64,000 bases of DNA from Phenylobacterium sp. J426. Its GTDB lineage: Bacteria; Pseudomonadota; Alphaproteobacteria; Caulobacterales; Caulobacteraceae. The position numbers and the translations under genes are program-made. The stretch lies in assembly GCF_024699945.1 (NCBI RefSeq), contig NZ_JAJOMY010000001.1, forward strand, positions 3,665,001 through 3,729,000. Reading direction: 5' to 3'. Shown here piece after piece: positions 1 through 10,128 of the stretch. Position 1 is the stretch's first letter. Each line of letters begins with the position of its first letter. A model generated the notes under the pieces. It was not told where the DNA came from. It did not search any database and saw only the letters and a list, made by a program, of their open reading frames with translations.

Positions 1-2316
1 GAAGGTGCCGCTCTGCAGCGGCTGGTCGACCACCACCTGGTAGTAGTTCACGTCGGTGAGGTTCTGTGCCCAGACCTCCAGCATCCAGCGCTCGTCCTCC
101 GGCCCCACGCCGACGCGGCCGTTCCACAGGGTCATCGGCCGCTGACGCTTCAGCGGGTCGAGGTTCGAGCCGGTGTTGTAGGCCGAGGTGTAGCGGCCCG
201 AGACACTGGCCCGCAGCTTGAAGTCCTCGCCCAGCGGCTTCTCGTAGGCCGCCGACCAGGAGGCCGACCACAGCGGCGCGTAAGACACCCGCGAGGTGGG
301 CAGCCGCGGGCCGATGCCCGCCGTCGGCACGAAGTTCCCGAACTGGGTGACGGCATAGGTGACGCCGCCGGTGACGGTCAGGCCCTCGAACGGCGTACGG
401 TAGACGAGGTCAAGGTCGACGCCCTTCGAGGTCACCTTCGGCACCGAGGCCACCACGAAGCTGACGCCGGTGTAGGTGTTGAGCTGGAAGTTCTTGAAGG
501 TCTGGTCGAAGGCCGCCGCGTTCAGGAGCAGGGTGTTCCCGGCGAGATTGCTTTTGAAGCCGGCCTCGTAGCTCTCGACCGTCTCGGCGGCGAAGCTGGT
601 GTCCGGATTGATCCGGCCTGGCTCGAAGCGAGCACGGTCGAGGTTGAAGCCGCCGCTCTTATGGCTGCTGGCGTAGGACACGTAGGTCATCAGCTCCGGG
701 TTGAAGCGGTAGCTGACCTTCACCGTCCCGCCGAGGCGGTCCTCGCTGCGCTCCTGACGGGTGTCGACGTTGTTGAACGCCGGATCCCCCCGTGGGCGCG
801 CAGATCGCGGTGCGGGCCGCGGCCGGGATCGGCCGTACGATGGCCGCGGCGCAGGCGTTCCCCGGCGCGGTGTTCCGGTACCGCGAGAACACCTTCTTGG
901 TGTCGTCGGTGTAGCGAAGGCCGAAGGTGACCTCGAGGAGTCGGTGACGTGCCAGGTGTTGTTGGTGAACAGCGCCCAGCCCTTGTTGGAGTGGTCGTAG
1001 CGGTCGTACGAGCCCTGCCCGGCGATGAAGTTCTGGCCCGCCGGGATGCCCGTGAGCGCCGACACCGCCGTCGGGTTGGTCCCGCCCGAGAGCAGCAGGC
1101 CGAAGTAGGTTTCGTAGCTCACGCCGAAGAGCGTGTAGGCGCTCGATTCAAGCTGCTCGTCCGAGTAGTAGCCGCCGATCATCCAGTCGAGCGGCCCGCT
1201 CCGGCCGGCGAAGCGCAGCTCCTGCGAGAAGGTCTCGAACTTGGAGAACGTCCGGCCGTCATCGGGGCGATACCAGATGTCGGCCGAGCTGAAGTCGATG
1301 TCGTTCGCCTGGAAGTTCTCCCAGTCCCGCCAGGCGGTGATCGAGGTGACGGTGATGTCGTCCGTCAACTCCCAGTCCGCCTGCAGCGACACGCCCATGT
1401 CCTCGATGTCCTGGACGGACTCGCGGTTGGCGAAGGCGCGGCGCCGGAACGGGTCGGCCGGGCGCAGGATGCCCGCGTCGGCCGCCAGGGCGTCGATGAT
1501 CGCCGCGGTCGCGCCGGGCACCGTCGCCACGTCGAGGCAGCAGTGCTCTTCGCGCTTGGTCCAGTCGGCGAGGAAGCGGAACGAAAGCGAGTCCGTCGGC
1601 AGCCACAGAAGTTGCCCGCGGACGGTCGTCACGTTCTGGTCGTCGTTGTCCTTCTCGGTGGACGGCCCCGCGCCGTTGGAGACGTCGTAGAACCCGTCCC
1701 GCACCCGACGCGCAGCGAAGATGCGGCCGGCCAGGGTGTCGGTGATCGGCCCGGTCACCGAGGCCGCGGCGGCCAGATGGTCGTGGCTGCCGTAGGTAAG
1801 TTCGCCGTTGGCGCCGAAGTCGAACTCGGGGGCCTTGGTGATGACGTTGATCACCCCGGCCGAGGTGTTCTTGCCGAAGACGGTGCCCTGCGGCCCCTTC
1901 AGCACCTCGATGCGCTCCATCTCGCCGAGGTCGCCGAAGGCCACGCCCGAGCGCGCACGATAGACGCCGTCGATGACGGTGCCGACCGAGGATTCCAGGC
2001 CGGGATTGTCTCCGATGGTCCCTACGCCGCGGATCCGGATCGAGGTCTGGGCGCCGCCGGTGGAGGAGGTCACGCTGAGGCCGGGGGTCAGGACCTGCAG
2101 GTCCTTCACGTCGCGCACGCCAGCGTCCTGCAGCTGCTGGCCCGACACCACGTTCACGACGATCGGCACGTCCTGCAGGTTCTGCTCACGCTTCTGCGCA
2201 GTGACGACGATGCCTTCGATCACGGAGCCCTGGGCGTCGTCCTGGGCCGAGGCCGGACCGGCCGCGCACAGGCCAGCGATCACCAGGGCGGACGCGCCCC
2301 ACTTCCATTCGGTCAT
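1..2316 (-). CDS. TonB-dependent receptor, C-terminus beyond window, two indels
   Basis: Outer-membrane TonB-dependent receptor that takes up an unidentified substrate using energy from TonB. The ATG at 2316 follows a GGGAGGG ribosome site. A signal peptide ending ASAQ is followed by a TonB-box-like IVVTAQKRE, then a plug domain with the usual LKGPQGT and NTSAGVINVIT motifs, then barrel strands. It is clearly homologous to the receptor at 3439-5913, including a shared Cys-Cys motif in the barrel (EHCCLD here, EDCCVG there). One base is missing near 936-941 and one extra C sits in the C6 run at 786-791, so roughly 50 residues between them read in the wrong frame; the two errors compensate and the frame stays open to the window edge. 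The C-terminal barrel end lies outside the window. Substrate unknown. Confidence 0.9.
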   Translation of the reverse strand, partial: MTEWKWGASALVIAGLCAAGPASAQDDAQGSVIEGIVVTAQKREQNLQDVPIVVNVVSGQQLQDAGVRDVKDLQVLTPGLSVTSSTGGAQTSIRIRGVGTIGDNPGLESSVGTVIDGVYRARSGVAFGDLGEMERIEVLKGPQGTVFGKNTSAGVINVITKAPEFDFGANGELTYGSHDHLAAAASVTGPITDTLAGRIFAARRVRDGFYDVSNGAGPSTEKDNDDQNVTTVRGQLLWLPTDSLSFRFLADWTKREEHCCLDVATVPGATAAIIDALAADAGILRPADPFRRRAFANRESVQDIEDMGVSLQADWELTDDITVTSITAWRDWENFQANDIDFSSADIWYRPDDGRTFSKFETFSQELRFAGRSGPLDWMIGGYYSDEQLESSAYTLFGVSYETYFGLLLSGGTNPTAVSALTGIPAGQNFIAGQGSYDRYDHSNKGWALFTNNTWHVTDSSRSPSAFATPTTPRRCSRGTGTPRRGTPAPRPSYGRSRPRPAPRSARPRGDPAFNNVDTRQERSEDRLGGTVKVSYRFNPELMTYVSYASSHKSGGFNLDRARFEPGRINPDTSFAAETVESYEAGFKSNLAGNTLLLNAAAFDQTFKNFQLNTYTGVSFVVASVPKVTSKGVDLDLVYRTPFEGLTVTGGVTYAVTQFGNFVPTAGIGPRLPTSRVSYAPLWSASWSAAYEKPLGEDFKLRASVSGRYTSAYNTGSNLDPLKRQRPMTLWNGRVGVGPEDERWMLEVWAQNLTDVNYYQVVVDQPLQSGTF

Positions 2317-2415
2317 ACTTCCCTCCCGCGCCGCTCTTTGGCGGCTGAATGGCAGCCCGGCTTCAAACCGGGTCCGTCGAGGGAGAGCTTGCGGAGAGCG
2401 CCTGCAACGAACAAG

Positions 2416-2431
2416 CTATCGAAAGTGATAG
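2416..2431. promoter_or_regulatory. Inverted repeat between receptor and LuxR gene
   Basis: CTATC and GATAG are perfect arms around a 6-base spacer, lying in the 133-base gap between the divergent receptor (start 2316) and LuxR gene (start 2450). The placement fits an operator controlling one or both genes. Binding by the adjacent LuxR protein is inference only. Confidence 0.35.
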
Positions 2432-2449
2432 GGTGGAGGCGTCGAGGCC

Positions 2450-3214
2450 ATGTTCGCCCGGCCTGGGTCTTCAGTGCGACTGGAGGAAGCCGCCGCGCTG
2501 GCGCGCGAGATCGCGGCCGCCGGCAAGGCCATGGACCTGCCCTATACGGCCGTCAGCGCCGACATCGGCAGTCCGACCCCGCCGGTCGGACCTGACGGCC
2601 GCCCGCTCGCCGAGACCACGTTCCGCTGGATCGGCGACTTCCGTTACTGGGAGGATCGGGCCTTCGCCTTGAGGGCGGCCTTCATCCACGCCTGCCGCGC
2701 CTGCTCCGAGCCGTTCTACTTCACCGGCGGCCGCATGTGGTCGTGGCGCGCGAACGCGGCGCTGGAGGCGGTGACGGCGGAGGGGATCGAAGCTTTCGGG
2801 GTCGCGGCCGCCGTGGTCGCCCCGGCGTATCTGCCGGGCGGCGTGATCGGCGCGGTGGTGTGGGCGTCAACCGACCCCGAGCTGGACGTCGCCGGGCTCT
2901 TCGACGCGCGGGCGGCCGAACTGCATGCCTTGGCGTTGCGCTTCGTGGCGACCTACGCGGAGGCCACCGGCGCCGGCGCCACCGAGGCTCCGGCCCACCT
3001 TACGCGCCGGGAGATCCAGTGCCTGAAATGGGCGGCGGCCGGGAAGACCGACGCCGAGATCGGCAAGATCGTCGCCATCTCCACGCCTACCGTGCGGTTC
3101 CACATCGTCAACGCCTCGCGGAAGCTGGGGGTCGCGGGACGTTCCCAGGCCATCCATCGGGCCGCGACCCTCGGCTACATCGGCTCCGCAGACCTCCCGA
3201 CACTGCGCCCGTAA
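2450..3214 (+). CDS. LuxR-family regulator with degenerate autoinducer-type domain
   Basis: Predicted DNA-binding transcription regulator of 254 residues. Residues about 180-245 are a LuxR/GerE helix-turn-helix (LTRREIQCLKWAAAGKTDAEI followed by TVRFHIVNASRKLG). The N-terminal part (about 15-170) resembles the autoinducer-binding fold, with W/Y-rich stretches and a GG..GAVVWAS segment, but key family residues are not all recognisable, so the ligand may differ from an acyl-homoserine lactone. No luxI-like gene is in the window, so it is a LuxR solo here. ATG 2450 follows GGTGGAGG at some distance. It lies between two homologous TonB-dependent receptors and is a natural candidate to control them. 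Confidence 0.8.
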   Translation: MFARPGSSVRLEEAAALAREIAAAGKAMDLPYTAVSADIGSPTPPVGPDGRPLAETTFRWIGDFRYWEDRAFALRAAFIHACRACSEPFYFTGGRMWSWRANAALEAVTAEGIEAFGVAAAVVAPAYLPGGVIGAVVWASTDPELDVAGLFDARAAELHALALRFVATYAEATGAGATEAPAHLTRREIQCLKWAAAGKTDAEIGKIVAISTPTVRFHIVNASRKLGVAGRSQAIHRAATLGYIGSADLPTLRP

Positions 3215-3332
3215 TCCCCGCAATTTTGACTGACCGGCGTTTTTCCTTACGTGGCGGAAATATGGCTTTTCGCCTGTGAACCGCGGCAGGGGCGTGGCCG
3301 CCATGCCACAGCCGTCCATCGTGACGCATTTT

Positions 3333-3346
3333 TGACGCTCGCGTCA
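3333..3346. promoter_or_regulatory. Palindrome upstream of receptor gene
   Basis: TGACGC and GCGTCA are perfect arms with a 2-base centre, and an extra TGACGC copy lies 11 bases upstream at 3322-3327. The site is about 90 bases before the receptor start at 3439 within the 224-base gap after the LuxR gene. A regulator-binding site is plausible but unproven. Confidence 0.35.
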
Positions 3347-3438
3347 TTGCCGCGCGGCCGAAGCGCCTCTCTACCCGCCCGTGAGCGTGCGCCCGCGACT
3401 CCCCCTGTGGGGCGCAGCTCGGGGAGAACCAAAACCAT

Positions 3439-5913
3439 ATGCGTATGAACTATCTGATGCGCAGCACCGCCCTCGCGGGCGTCATGGCTGCCGCCGCCTT
3501 CGCCACCGCCGCGCAGGCGCAAGAGGAAACGACCGGGGCGCGCGAGATCGACGAGATCGTCGTCACCGCTCAGAAGCGCGAGCAGAGCCTGCAGGACGTG
3601 CCGATCGTCGTGACCTCTGTCAGCGGCCAGCTGCTGCAGGACGCCGGCGTCCGCGACATCCGCGAGCTGACCGTCCTGACCCCCGGCCTGACCGTCACCT
3701 CGACCTCGAACGAAACCATCGTCACCGCCCGCGTGCGCGGCGTCGGCACCGTGGGCGACAACCCCGGCCTGGAATCGTCCGTCGGCATCGTGATCGACGG
3801 CGTCTACCGCCCGCGGAACGGCGTGTCGTTCGGCGATCTGGGCGAAGTCACCCGCATCGAAGTGCTGAAGGGCCCGCAAGGCACCCTGTTCGGCAAGAAC
3901 ACCTCGGCGGGCGTGATCAACATCATCACCGCCGGCCCGACGCAGGACGTCCAGGCCCAGTCGGAAGTCACCGTCGGCGACTACGAGCAGTTCGGCTTCT
4001 CGAGCTCGCTGTCGGGCCCGATCACCGACGGCGTCACCGGCCGCATCTACGCCGCCGCCCGGGCGCGCAACGGCTACCAGGACATCATCACCGGTCCCGG
4101 TCCGCGTGGTCAGCACGACGACAACAACCAGAACTTCTACACCGTCCGCGGCCAGCTGCAGTTCGAGCCGACCGAAGCGGTCAGCTTCCGCGTCATCGCC
4201 GACTACACGAAGCGGAACGAGGACTGCTGCGTCGGCACCCAGCTGTTCGTCGGCGACGCCGCCAACAGCCGCGCCCGCTTCATCGAGGCGGTGCGTCCAG
4301 GCTCGCTGGACCTGACGTCGACGCCGTTCGACCGTCTGGGCTACGCCAACCGCCCGACCGACCAGCGTGTCGAGGACCGTGGCGTCTCGGGTGAGCTGAC
4401 GTGGCGCCTCACGCCGGACATGACGCTGACCTCGATCACCGCCTGGCGGAAGTGGAACGCCGAGACCGGCCAGGACAGCGACTTCACCGCCGCGGACCTG
4501 GTCTATCGTCCGAACGACGGCTCCAACGGCGTCGGCTTCAAGCAGTTCTCGCAGGAAGTCCGCGTCGCCGGGGAAGCTATGGACGGCCGCCTCAACTGGC
4601 TGGTCGGCGGCTTCTACGCCGAGGAGGACCTGGATAGCCGCGCCGTCTTCAACTACGGCTCGGACTACTACGCCTACTTCGCCGGGCGCGTGCTGAGCGG
4701 CGTGCCGGCGCTGGTCGGCCTGACGCCTGGCACGATCTTCCAGCAAGGCGCCGGTTCGGACGACCGCTACGCCCAGGACGGCAAGAGCTATGCGCTGTTC
4801 ACGAACAACTCGTTCGCGATCACCGAGCAGCTCGAGCTGACCGTCGGCCTGCGCTATCTGAAGGACAAGAAGACCCTCGTCACCGACTACACCACGACGG
4901 GTTCGTCCTGCGATCAGGGCGAGGCGCGCTTCGCGACCCTCGCCGGCCTGCTGGGCCAAGCCACCGCCACCACCATCGTCGGCGGCCTGTGCCTGAACGC
5001 CCAGAACAACGACTTCGACGATCTGGGCGTCACCACCCAGAAGCGCACCGAGGAAGAAGTCACCGGCACGGCCAAGCTAGCCTACCGCTGGAACCGCGAC
5101 TTGATGACGTACGCCTCGTACTCGCGCGGCTACAAGGCGGGCGGCTTCAACCTCGACCGCGAGCAGGCGATCCTCGTCACCCCCACCGGCCCGAACTTCA
5201 CGGCCGATGCGGACACCAGCTTCCGTGGCGAGTCGGTCGACAGCTACGAGCTGGGCGCCAAGACCTCCTGGCTGAACAACTCGCTGCTGCTCAACGCGGC
5301 GCTGTTCTACCAGAAGTTCGAGGACTTCCAGCTGAACACCTTCGTCGGCACGGCCTTCGTGGTCGAGACCCTGCCGAAGGTCACCTCGCGCGGCGTCGAC
5401 ATCGACTTCATCTACCTGCCGCCGGTCGACGGCCTCACCTTCCAGGGCGGCGTCACCTACGCCGAAACCGAGATCGGCGAATTCACCGCGGCCGACCTGC
5501 TCAACCCGACGCGCTTCAACAGCCTGCGCCGCCTGCCCGGCGCCCAGCTGTCGTTCGCGCCGCGTTGGTCGGCGTCGCTGGCCGGCTCCTACGAGCGTGA
5601 CGTGTTCTCGGACCTGAAGTTCCGCGCGAACCTCTCGGGCAAGTTCACCTCGCGCTACAACACCGGCTCCGACCTGCACCCGAGCAAGGTGCAGGACTCC
5701 ATGGTGCTGGTGAACGGCCGTGTCGGCCTCGGCGCCGAGGACGAGAGCTGGACCGTCGAGCTGTGGGCCAACAACCTGTTCAACAAGGACTACATCCAGG
5801 TCGGCTTCAACGGGCCGTTCCAGGTGGACGAGAACAACGACGCCGTCAGCGTCTACAACGCCTTCCTCGGCGCTCCGCGCACCGTGGGCGCGACGCTGCG
5901 GTTCAAGTACTAG
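3439..5913 (+). CDS. TonB-dependent receptor
   Basis: Complete 824-residue outer-membrane TonB-dependent receptor. Residues 1-28 are a Sec signal peptide ending QAQ, residues about 38-46 a TonB box-like segment (DEIVVTAQK), about 50-165 the plug (LKGPQGTLFGKNTSAGVINI), and the rest a 22-strand barrel ending in the aromatic residue typical of BAM substrates (TLRFKY). The start ATG 3439 is preceded by GGGGAGA. It is homologous to the receptor at 1-2316. It has no siderophore or vitamin marker that I can recognise, so the substrate is unknown. It is followed by a strong intrinsic terminator, so it is probably a single-gene transcript. Regulation by the upstream LuxR gene is a contextual guess. 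Confidence 0.95.
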   Translation: MRMNYLMRSTALAGVMAAAAFATAAQAQEETTGAREIDEIVVTAQKREQSLQDVPIVVTSVSGQLLQDAGVRDIRELTVLTPGLTVTSTSNETIVTARVRGVGTVGDNPGLESSVGIVIDGVYRPRNGVSFGDLGEVTRIEVLKGPQGTLFGKNTSAGVINIITAGPTQDVQAQSEVTVGDYEQFGFSSSLSGPITDGVTGRIYAAARARNGYQDIITGPGPRGQHDDNNQNFYTVRGQLQFEPTEAVSFRVIADYTKRNEDCCVGTQLFVGDAANSRARFIEAVRPGSLDLTSTPFDRLGYANRPTDQRVEDRGVSGELTWRLTPDMTLTSITAWRKWNAETGQDSDFTAADLVYRPNDGSNGVGFKQFSQEVRVAGEAMDGRLNWLVGGFYAEEDLDSRAVFNYGSDYYAYFAGRVLSGVPALVGLTPGTIFQQGAGSDDRYAQDGKSYALFTNNSFAITEQLELTVGLRYLKDKKTLVTDYTTTGSSCDQGEARFATLAGLLGQATATTIVGGLCLNAQNNDFDDLGVTTQKRTEEEVTGTAKLAYRWNRDLMTYASYSRGYKAGGFNLDREQAILVTPTGPNFTADADTSFRGESVDSYELGAKTSWLNNSLLLNAALFYQKFEDFQLNTFVGTAFVVETLPKVTSRGVDIDFIYLPPVDGLTFQGGVTYAETEIGEFTAADLLNPTRFNSLRRLPGAQLSFAPRWSASLAGSYERDVFSDLKFRANLSGKFTSRYNTGSDLHPSKVQDSMVLVNGRVGLGAEDESWTVELWANNLFNKDYIQVGFNGPFQVDENNDAVSVYNAFLGAPRTVGATLRFKY

Positions 5914-5940
5914 AGCGATCCTCTCCCAGAGAGGTTCGGA

Positions 5941-5974
5941 GCGGCCCGGAGCGATCCGGGCCGCTTTTCTTTTT
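5941..5974 (+). terminator. Rho-independent terminator after receptor gene
   Basis: A perfect 10-base-pair stem (GCGGCCCGGA with TCCGGGCCGC) around a GCGA tetraloop is followed by TTTTCTTTTT. It lies 28 bases after the receptor stop. Confidence 0.93.
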
Positions 5975-6011
5975 GGCGCCGCCCCCGGCCAGACAGCCCG
6001 GCGGGATGGAG

Positions 6012-6840
6012 CTAAGCCAGCCTGGCCGCGTGCCAGGCCAGATGATCCGCCATGAAGCTGGAGACGAAATAGTAGCTGTGGTCGTAACCGGGCTGCAGAC
6101 GCAGCGTCAGCGGCACGCCCGCGCGCTCGCAGGCGTCCGCCAGCAGCTCGGGCTTCAGCTGGTCCGCCAGGAAATCGTCGGCCTCGCCCTGGTCGACCAG
6201 CAGCTCGGAAACCTGGGCGCCGTCGTCCAGCAGCGCGGTCGCGTCATAGCGCCGCCAAGCCTCCCGGCCCTCGCCGAGGTAGCCGCGCAGCGCCTCTCGC
6301 CCCACGGGCAGCGCATCGGCGAGCTGATCGGCGCAAAGGCCGAGACGCTCTTCCAGCGGCCGGGGTTCTTCAGCGCCAGGGTCAGGGCGCCGTGACCGCC
6401 CATGGAATGGCCGGTGATCCCCTGGCGATCCATGTCCGCGGGGAACTGCGCGGCGATCAGCTCCGGAAGTTCGGAGACGATGTAGCTCTCCATCCGGAAG
6501 TGCTGCGCCCAGGGCGCCTGGGTCGCGTCGACGTAGAAGCCCGCGCCCTGGCCGAAGTCATAGGCTGGATCGTCGGCGACGCCCTCGCCTCTCGGACTGG
6601 TGTCTGGCGCGACGAAGATCAGGCCGAGCTCGGCGCAGGCCCGCTGGAACTGGCCCTTCTCCGTCACATTGGCATGGGTGCAGGTGAGACCCGACAGGTA
6701 CCAGACCACCGGCCGCGGCCCCTCGCGCGCCTGCGGCGGGACGAAGACGCTGAAGACCATCGGCGTGCCGGTCTCCCGGCTCTCATGCCGATAGACGCCC
6801 TGAAGGCCGCCGAAGCTCTTCGTCTGGGTGAGAAGCTCCA

Positions 6841-6841
<1 letters not shown>
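6012..6841 (-). CDS. fghA: S-formylglutathione hydrolase (frameshifted)
   Basis: Hydrolyses S-formylglutathione to formate and glutathione, the second step of glutathione-dependent formaldehyde detoxification in the cytoplasm. The esterase nucleophile motif GHSMGGHGA has Ser at residue 146, and the C-terminal part carries the GYDHSYYF histidine motif. The start ATG overlaps the stop of the dehydrogenase by one base (TGATG), so the two are translationally coupled. One base is missing around 6300-6303 (just after SSPMRCPWG); adding one restores a 276-residue protein of normal family length. The break is most likely a sequence error, since both halves are well conserved. Confidence 0.9.
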
Positions 6842-7951
<1,110 letters not shown>

Positions 7952-8029
7952 GGGCCACTCCAGATCTGGGATTTCGGGCGCGTTCTAGCACGCCCGCCTG
8001 CGTCGAACAGGGTCGGAGCGAGAGGCCGG

Positions 8030-8951
8030 CTAGTAGTCGCGCCGCTTCTCCATGGGCGCGTTGGGGTCGGGCGCCGCCGGCGGGGTGTAGGGCTTCAGCG
8101 CAGGCGCTGGCGTGGGCAGGGTCACCGGTCCCGAGGCCGTGGGTGGGGAAGCAGCAGGCAGGTCGATAACCGGCGCCGGCTCCGCCGCCGGAGGAGTCTC
8201 GGCGGCGCGGGCGGTCTGGGCGACCTCCGCGGTTGTTGCGGCCCGCCTTTGGGCGGCCGGCGCCGCCGCGACCTGGCGGGTCGGTGGTTCGGCGACAGGG
8301 GCGGCGGGCGGCGCCTCGGACGCTGTTGGCGGAGGGACCGCAGCGATCGTCGGCGCGTCAGCCGCGGCCGGGACCGTTGCGGCCGGCGCGACAACCGGCG
8401 CGACCGGTTCGGGGTCGCGCGTCAGCAGGAACGCCAATCCCCCCATTGCCGCGAGGCCCAGCCCGCCGGCCGTGGCGAGCGGCAGCCATGGCTTCGCCTT
8501 CGGCTTTGCGGCGCGGTCGGCGGGAGCCGCGAACACGGCGGCCTGAGGCTCCGGCGGCGCGACGACGGGCGGCGCAGGCGGAGCGACCGGCCGAGGCGCG
8601 GCGGCCGGCTGCGGCATCGGCCGCGGCGTCACGGGCTCCGGGATCGCGGACTGCGGCGGGATCCGGGCCTGGGATTGGGCCTGGGATTGGGCCTGGGGCT
8701 GAATCTGGCCCTGGACCTGGGGCTGCGGTCGCGGCCCGGGGGCCGGTGTGATCGGCCGGGTGAAGGCGGGCGTCGGTCCAGCGGGGCGGGTGAAGACCGG
8801 GGTGATGCTCTGCCGCGGCGGTTCAGGCGTCGGCTTCGGGGGGCGCGGCTTCGGCGGCCTTCGGCAGCGGCCCGACGCGGAACGGCGCCTGGGGCATCTT
8901 CGGCCAGGCGCTGTTGCGGGCGTAGGGGTTCTGATCGTTCGGTTCGGACAT
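8030..8951 (-). CDS. Pro/Ala-rich single-pass membrane protein (frameshifted)
   Basis: I do not recognise a family. ATG 8951 begins MSEPNDQNPYARNSAWPKMP. A G6 run at 8838-8843 (C6 on the coding strand) carries one extra base; correcting it joins this start to the long frame below, giving about 306 residues. The N-terminal half is Pro/Gln-rich with a QAQSQAQ repeat, then a single transmembrane segment (PWLPLATAGGLGLAAMGGLAF), then a long Ala/Pro/Thr-rich tail ending PMEKRRDY. The composition suggests an inner-membrane anchored protein with a periplasm-spanning, disordered region, similar in style to TonB or divisome linker proteins, but no functional domain is visible. Confidence 0.65.
8665..8700. 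repeat. 12-base tandem repeat in Pro/Gln-rich coding region
   Basis: Two exact copies of GGGCCTGGGATT and one degenerate third copy are in phase with the reading frame and encode the repeated Gln-Ala-Gln-Ser motif of the overlapping membrane protein. Confidence 0.8.
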
Positions 8952-9007
8952 GATCGTCTTGCGGTCAGGAGCTTTCAGACCACCTCTTCGCGTGGAGTTG
9001 GTCAGGA

Positions 9008-9532
9008 CTATGACGCCGAAGCGCCCTCACCCGCCAGTTCGCGTCGGCGGGCCAGGACGAGCGCGAGATCATAGGGGATGGCGAGGCCTTCGCGCAGCGT
9101 CATCCGCATCCAGTTTCCCAGGCTCGCGCCCCCGCGGCCCGGCAGCCTGGGCCCGGCCTCGCTGGCGACGGACAGGACGCCCAGCATCATGCGGATCCGC
9201 GGGACGTGATACGCGTCGCTACACACCATCACCCGGCTGGCGCCCGTCCGGCGGACCCAACGGGCCGCGACGGCCACGCTTTGCAGGGTGTCGAGGCTGG
9301 CGTCGTCCTGGATGAGCCGTTGGGGCGTGACGCCCTCGGCGAGCAACCGCTCGACCATCACCGAGGCTTCGGACGGACCGAAGCGGCCGACCCCGCCGGA
9401 ACACAGCACCGGGGCCTCGGGATACGCCTGCGCCGCCGCCAGGCCGTAACCGATGCGCCGCAGCAGGGACGGCGACGGCCCCTGCGGCAGGACGGCGGCG
9501 CCGAAGATGGCGATGAGCGGCGGGCCGGTCAT
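9008..9532 (-). CDS. YdcF/SanA-like DUF218 protein
   Basis: A 174-residue protein of the DUF218 (YdcF/SanA/ElyC) family. It starts with IAIFGAAVLPQG, followed by an SGG motif (CSGGVGRFGPSEA), an EG.....LIQDD.SLDT core and a CSDAYHVPR motif, all in the order known for the family. Members act at or near the cell envelope, some linked to peptidoglycan or envelope precursor metabolism, but the reaction is not settled. This copy has no signal peptide or obvious membrane segment. It lies just downstream (31 bases) of the small GIY-YIG-like gene on the same strand. Confidence 0.8.
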   Translation of the reverse strand: MTGPPLIAIFGAAVLPQGPSPSLLRRIGYGLAAAQAYPEAPVLCSGGVGRFGPSEASVMVERLLAEGVTPQRLIQDDASLDTLQSVAVAARWVRRTGASRVMVCSDAYHVPRIRMMLGVLSVASEAGPRLPGRGGASLGNWMRMTLREGLAIPYDLALVLARRRELAGEGASAS

Positions 9533-9563
9533 GGCGCCAGCATAGACCGCGCAACGGCTGCCG

Positions 9564-9875
9564 CTACTGGTTCAGCGGCGGGTGGTACTGTTCGATCAGG
9601 TCTTCACGTTCCGCCTCGCGCACGGCGCGGGTGACGTTCAGGCGCGTGAGGATCTTCGCCCCGGCGTACTTCCGCCGCGCCTCCTCCAGGGCGCCGCGCC
9701 AGTTCTGGCTGGCGAGGTTGTCCGTCTCGCCCGCGTAGACCACGTGCGGTCCCTCGGGCGTCACCTCGGCGATCACGTAGTTGGCGCCCGCCGGCGGCAG
9801 GAAGCGGTCCTCGTCGATCGACGTGTAGCGGTAGCGGGCGCCGGACTTGCCGGCGAGCTCGATCTGGCGGGTCAA
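9564..9875 (-). CDS. Small GIY-YIG-like protein
   Basis: A 103-residue protein. The order of NYVIAEV, VVYAGETDNLA, a helical region with Trp and Arg, and a C-terminal AEREDLIEQYHPPLN resembles the GIY-YIG nuclease fold (core strands with Tyr, the YAGET strand, then Glu followed by the Asn-Pro-Pro-Leu-Asn tail). The start is a TTG (9875) behind GGAGAG. Whether it cuts DNA cannot be told from sequence; the classic GIY motif is replaced by YVI. It faces away from the Mla operon with a 253-base divergent gap. Confidence 0.6.
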   Translation of the reverse strand: MTRQIELAGKSGARYRYTSIDEDRFLPPAGANYVIAEVTPEGPHVVYAGETDNLASQNWRGALEEARRKYAGAKILTRLNVTRAVREAEREDLIEQYHPPLNQ

Positions 9876-10128
9876 ACCTACTCTCCACTGTCACGCGGCC
9901 CCGGCGGACGCGGTTTGAATCGCGGCAGGCGGGGCGCGCCCCTCTCGTCGGGTCCGAATTCGACCAAATGTGGGCCTAGCTTGACCTTGGGACCTCACGC
10001 TCGAGCTCTGGCGGGGCGGAACAACCTTCGCCATATGGACGTTCGCCCCTTCCGGCGGCTCTGCTAGGGTGCTGACTTTCGAGGAGACACAAGACTCGGA
10101 CCGCCGACGCAGCGTCCGGGACGCCCGC

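Noticed and set aside
949-2595. 548-residue open frame on the + strand opposite the first TonB-dependent receptor
   Set aside because: The opposite strand encodes a clear receptor with signal peptide, plug and barrel motifs. The + frame is Arg/Gly/Ala/Val-rich shadow sequence typical of high-GC DNA.
3247-4959. 570-residue minus-strand frame opposite the second TonB-dependent receptor
   Set aside because: The + strand receptor is complete, with ribosome site, signal peptide and terminator.
8665-8700. Tandem repeat as a CRISPR-like array
   Set aside because: Units are 12 bases, directly adjacent with no spacers, and in frame with a coding sequence.
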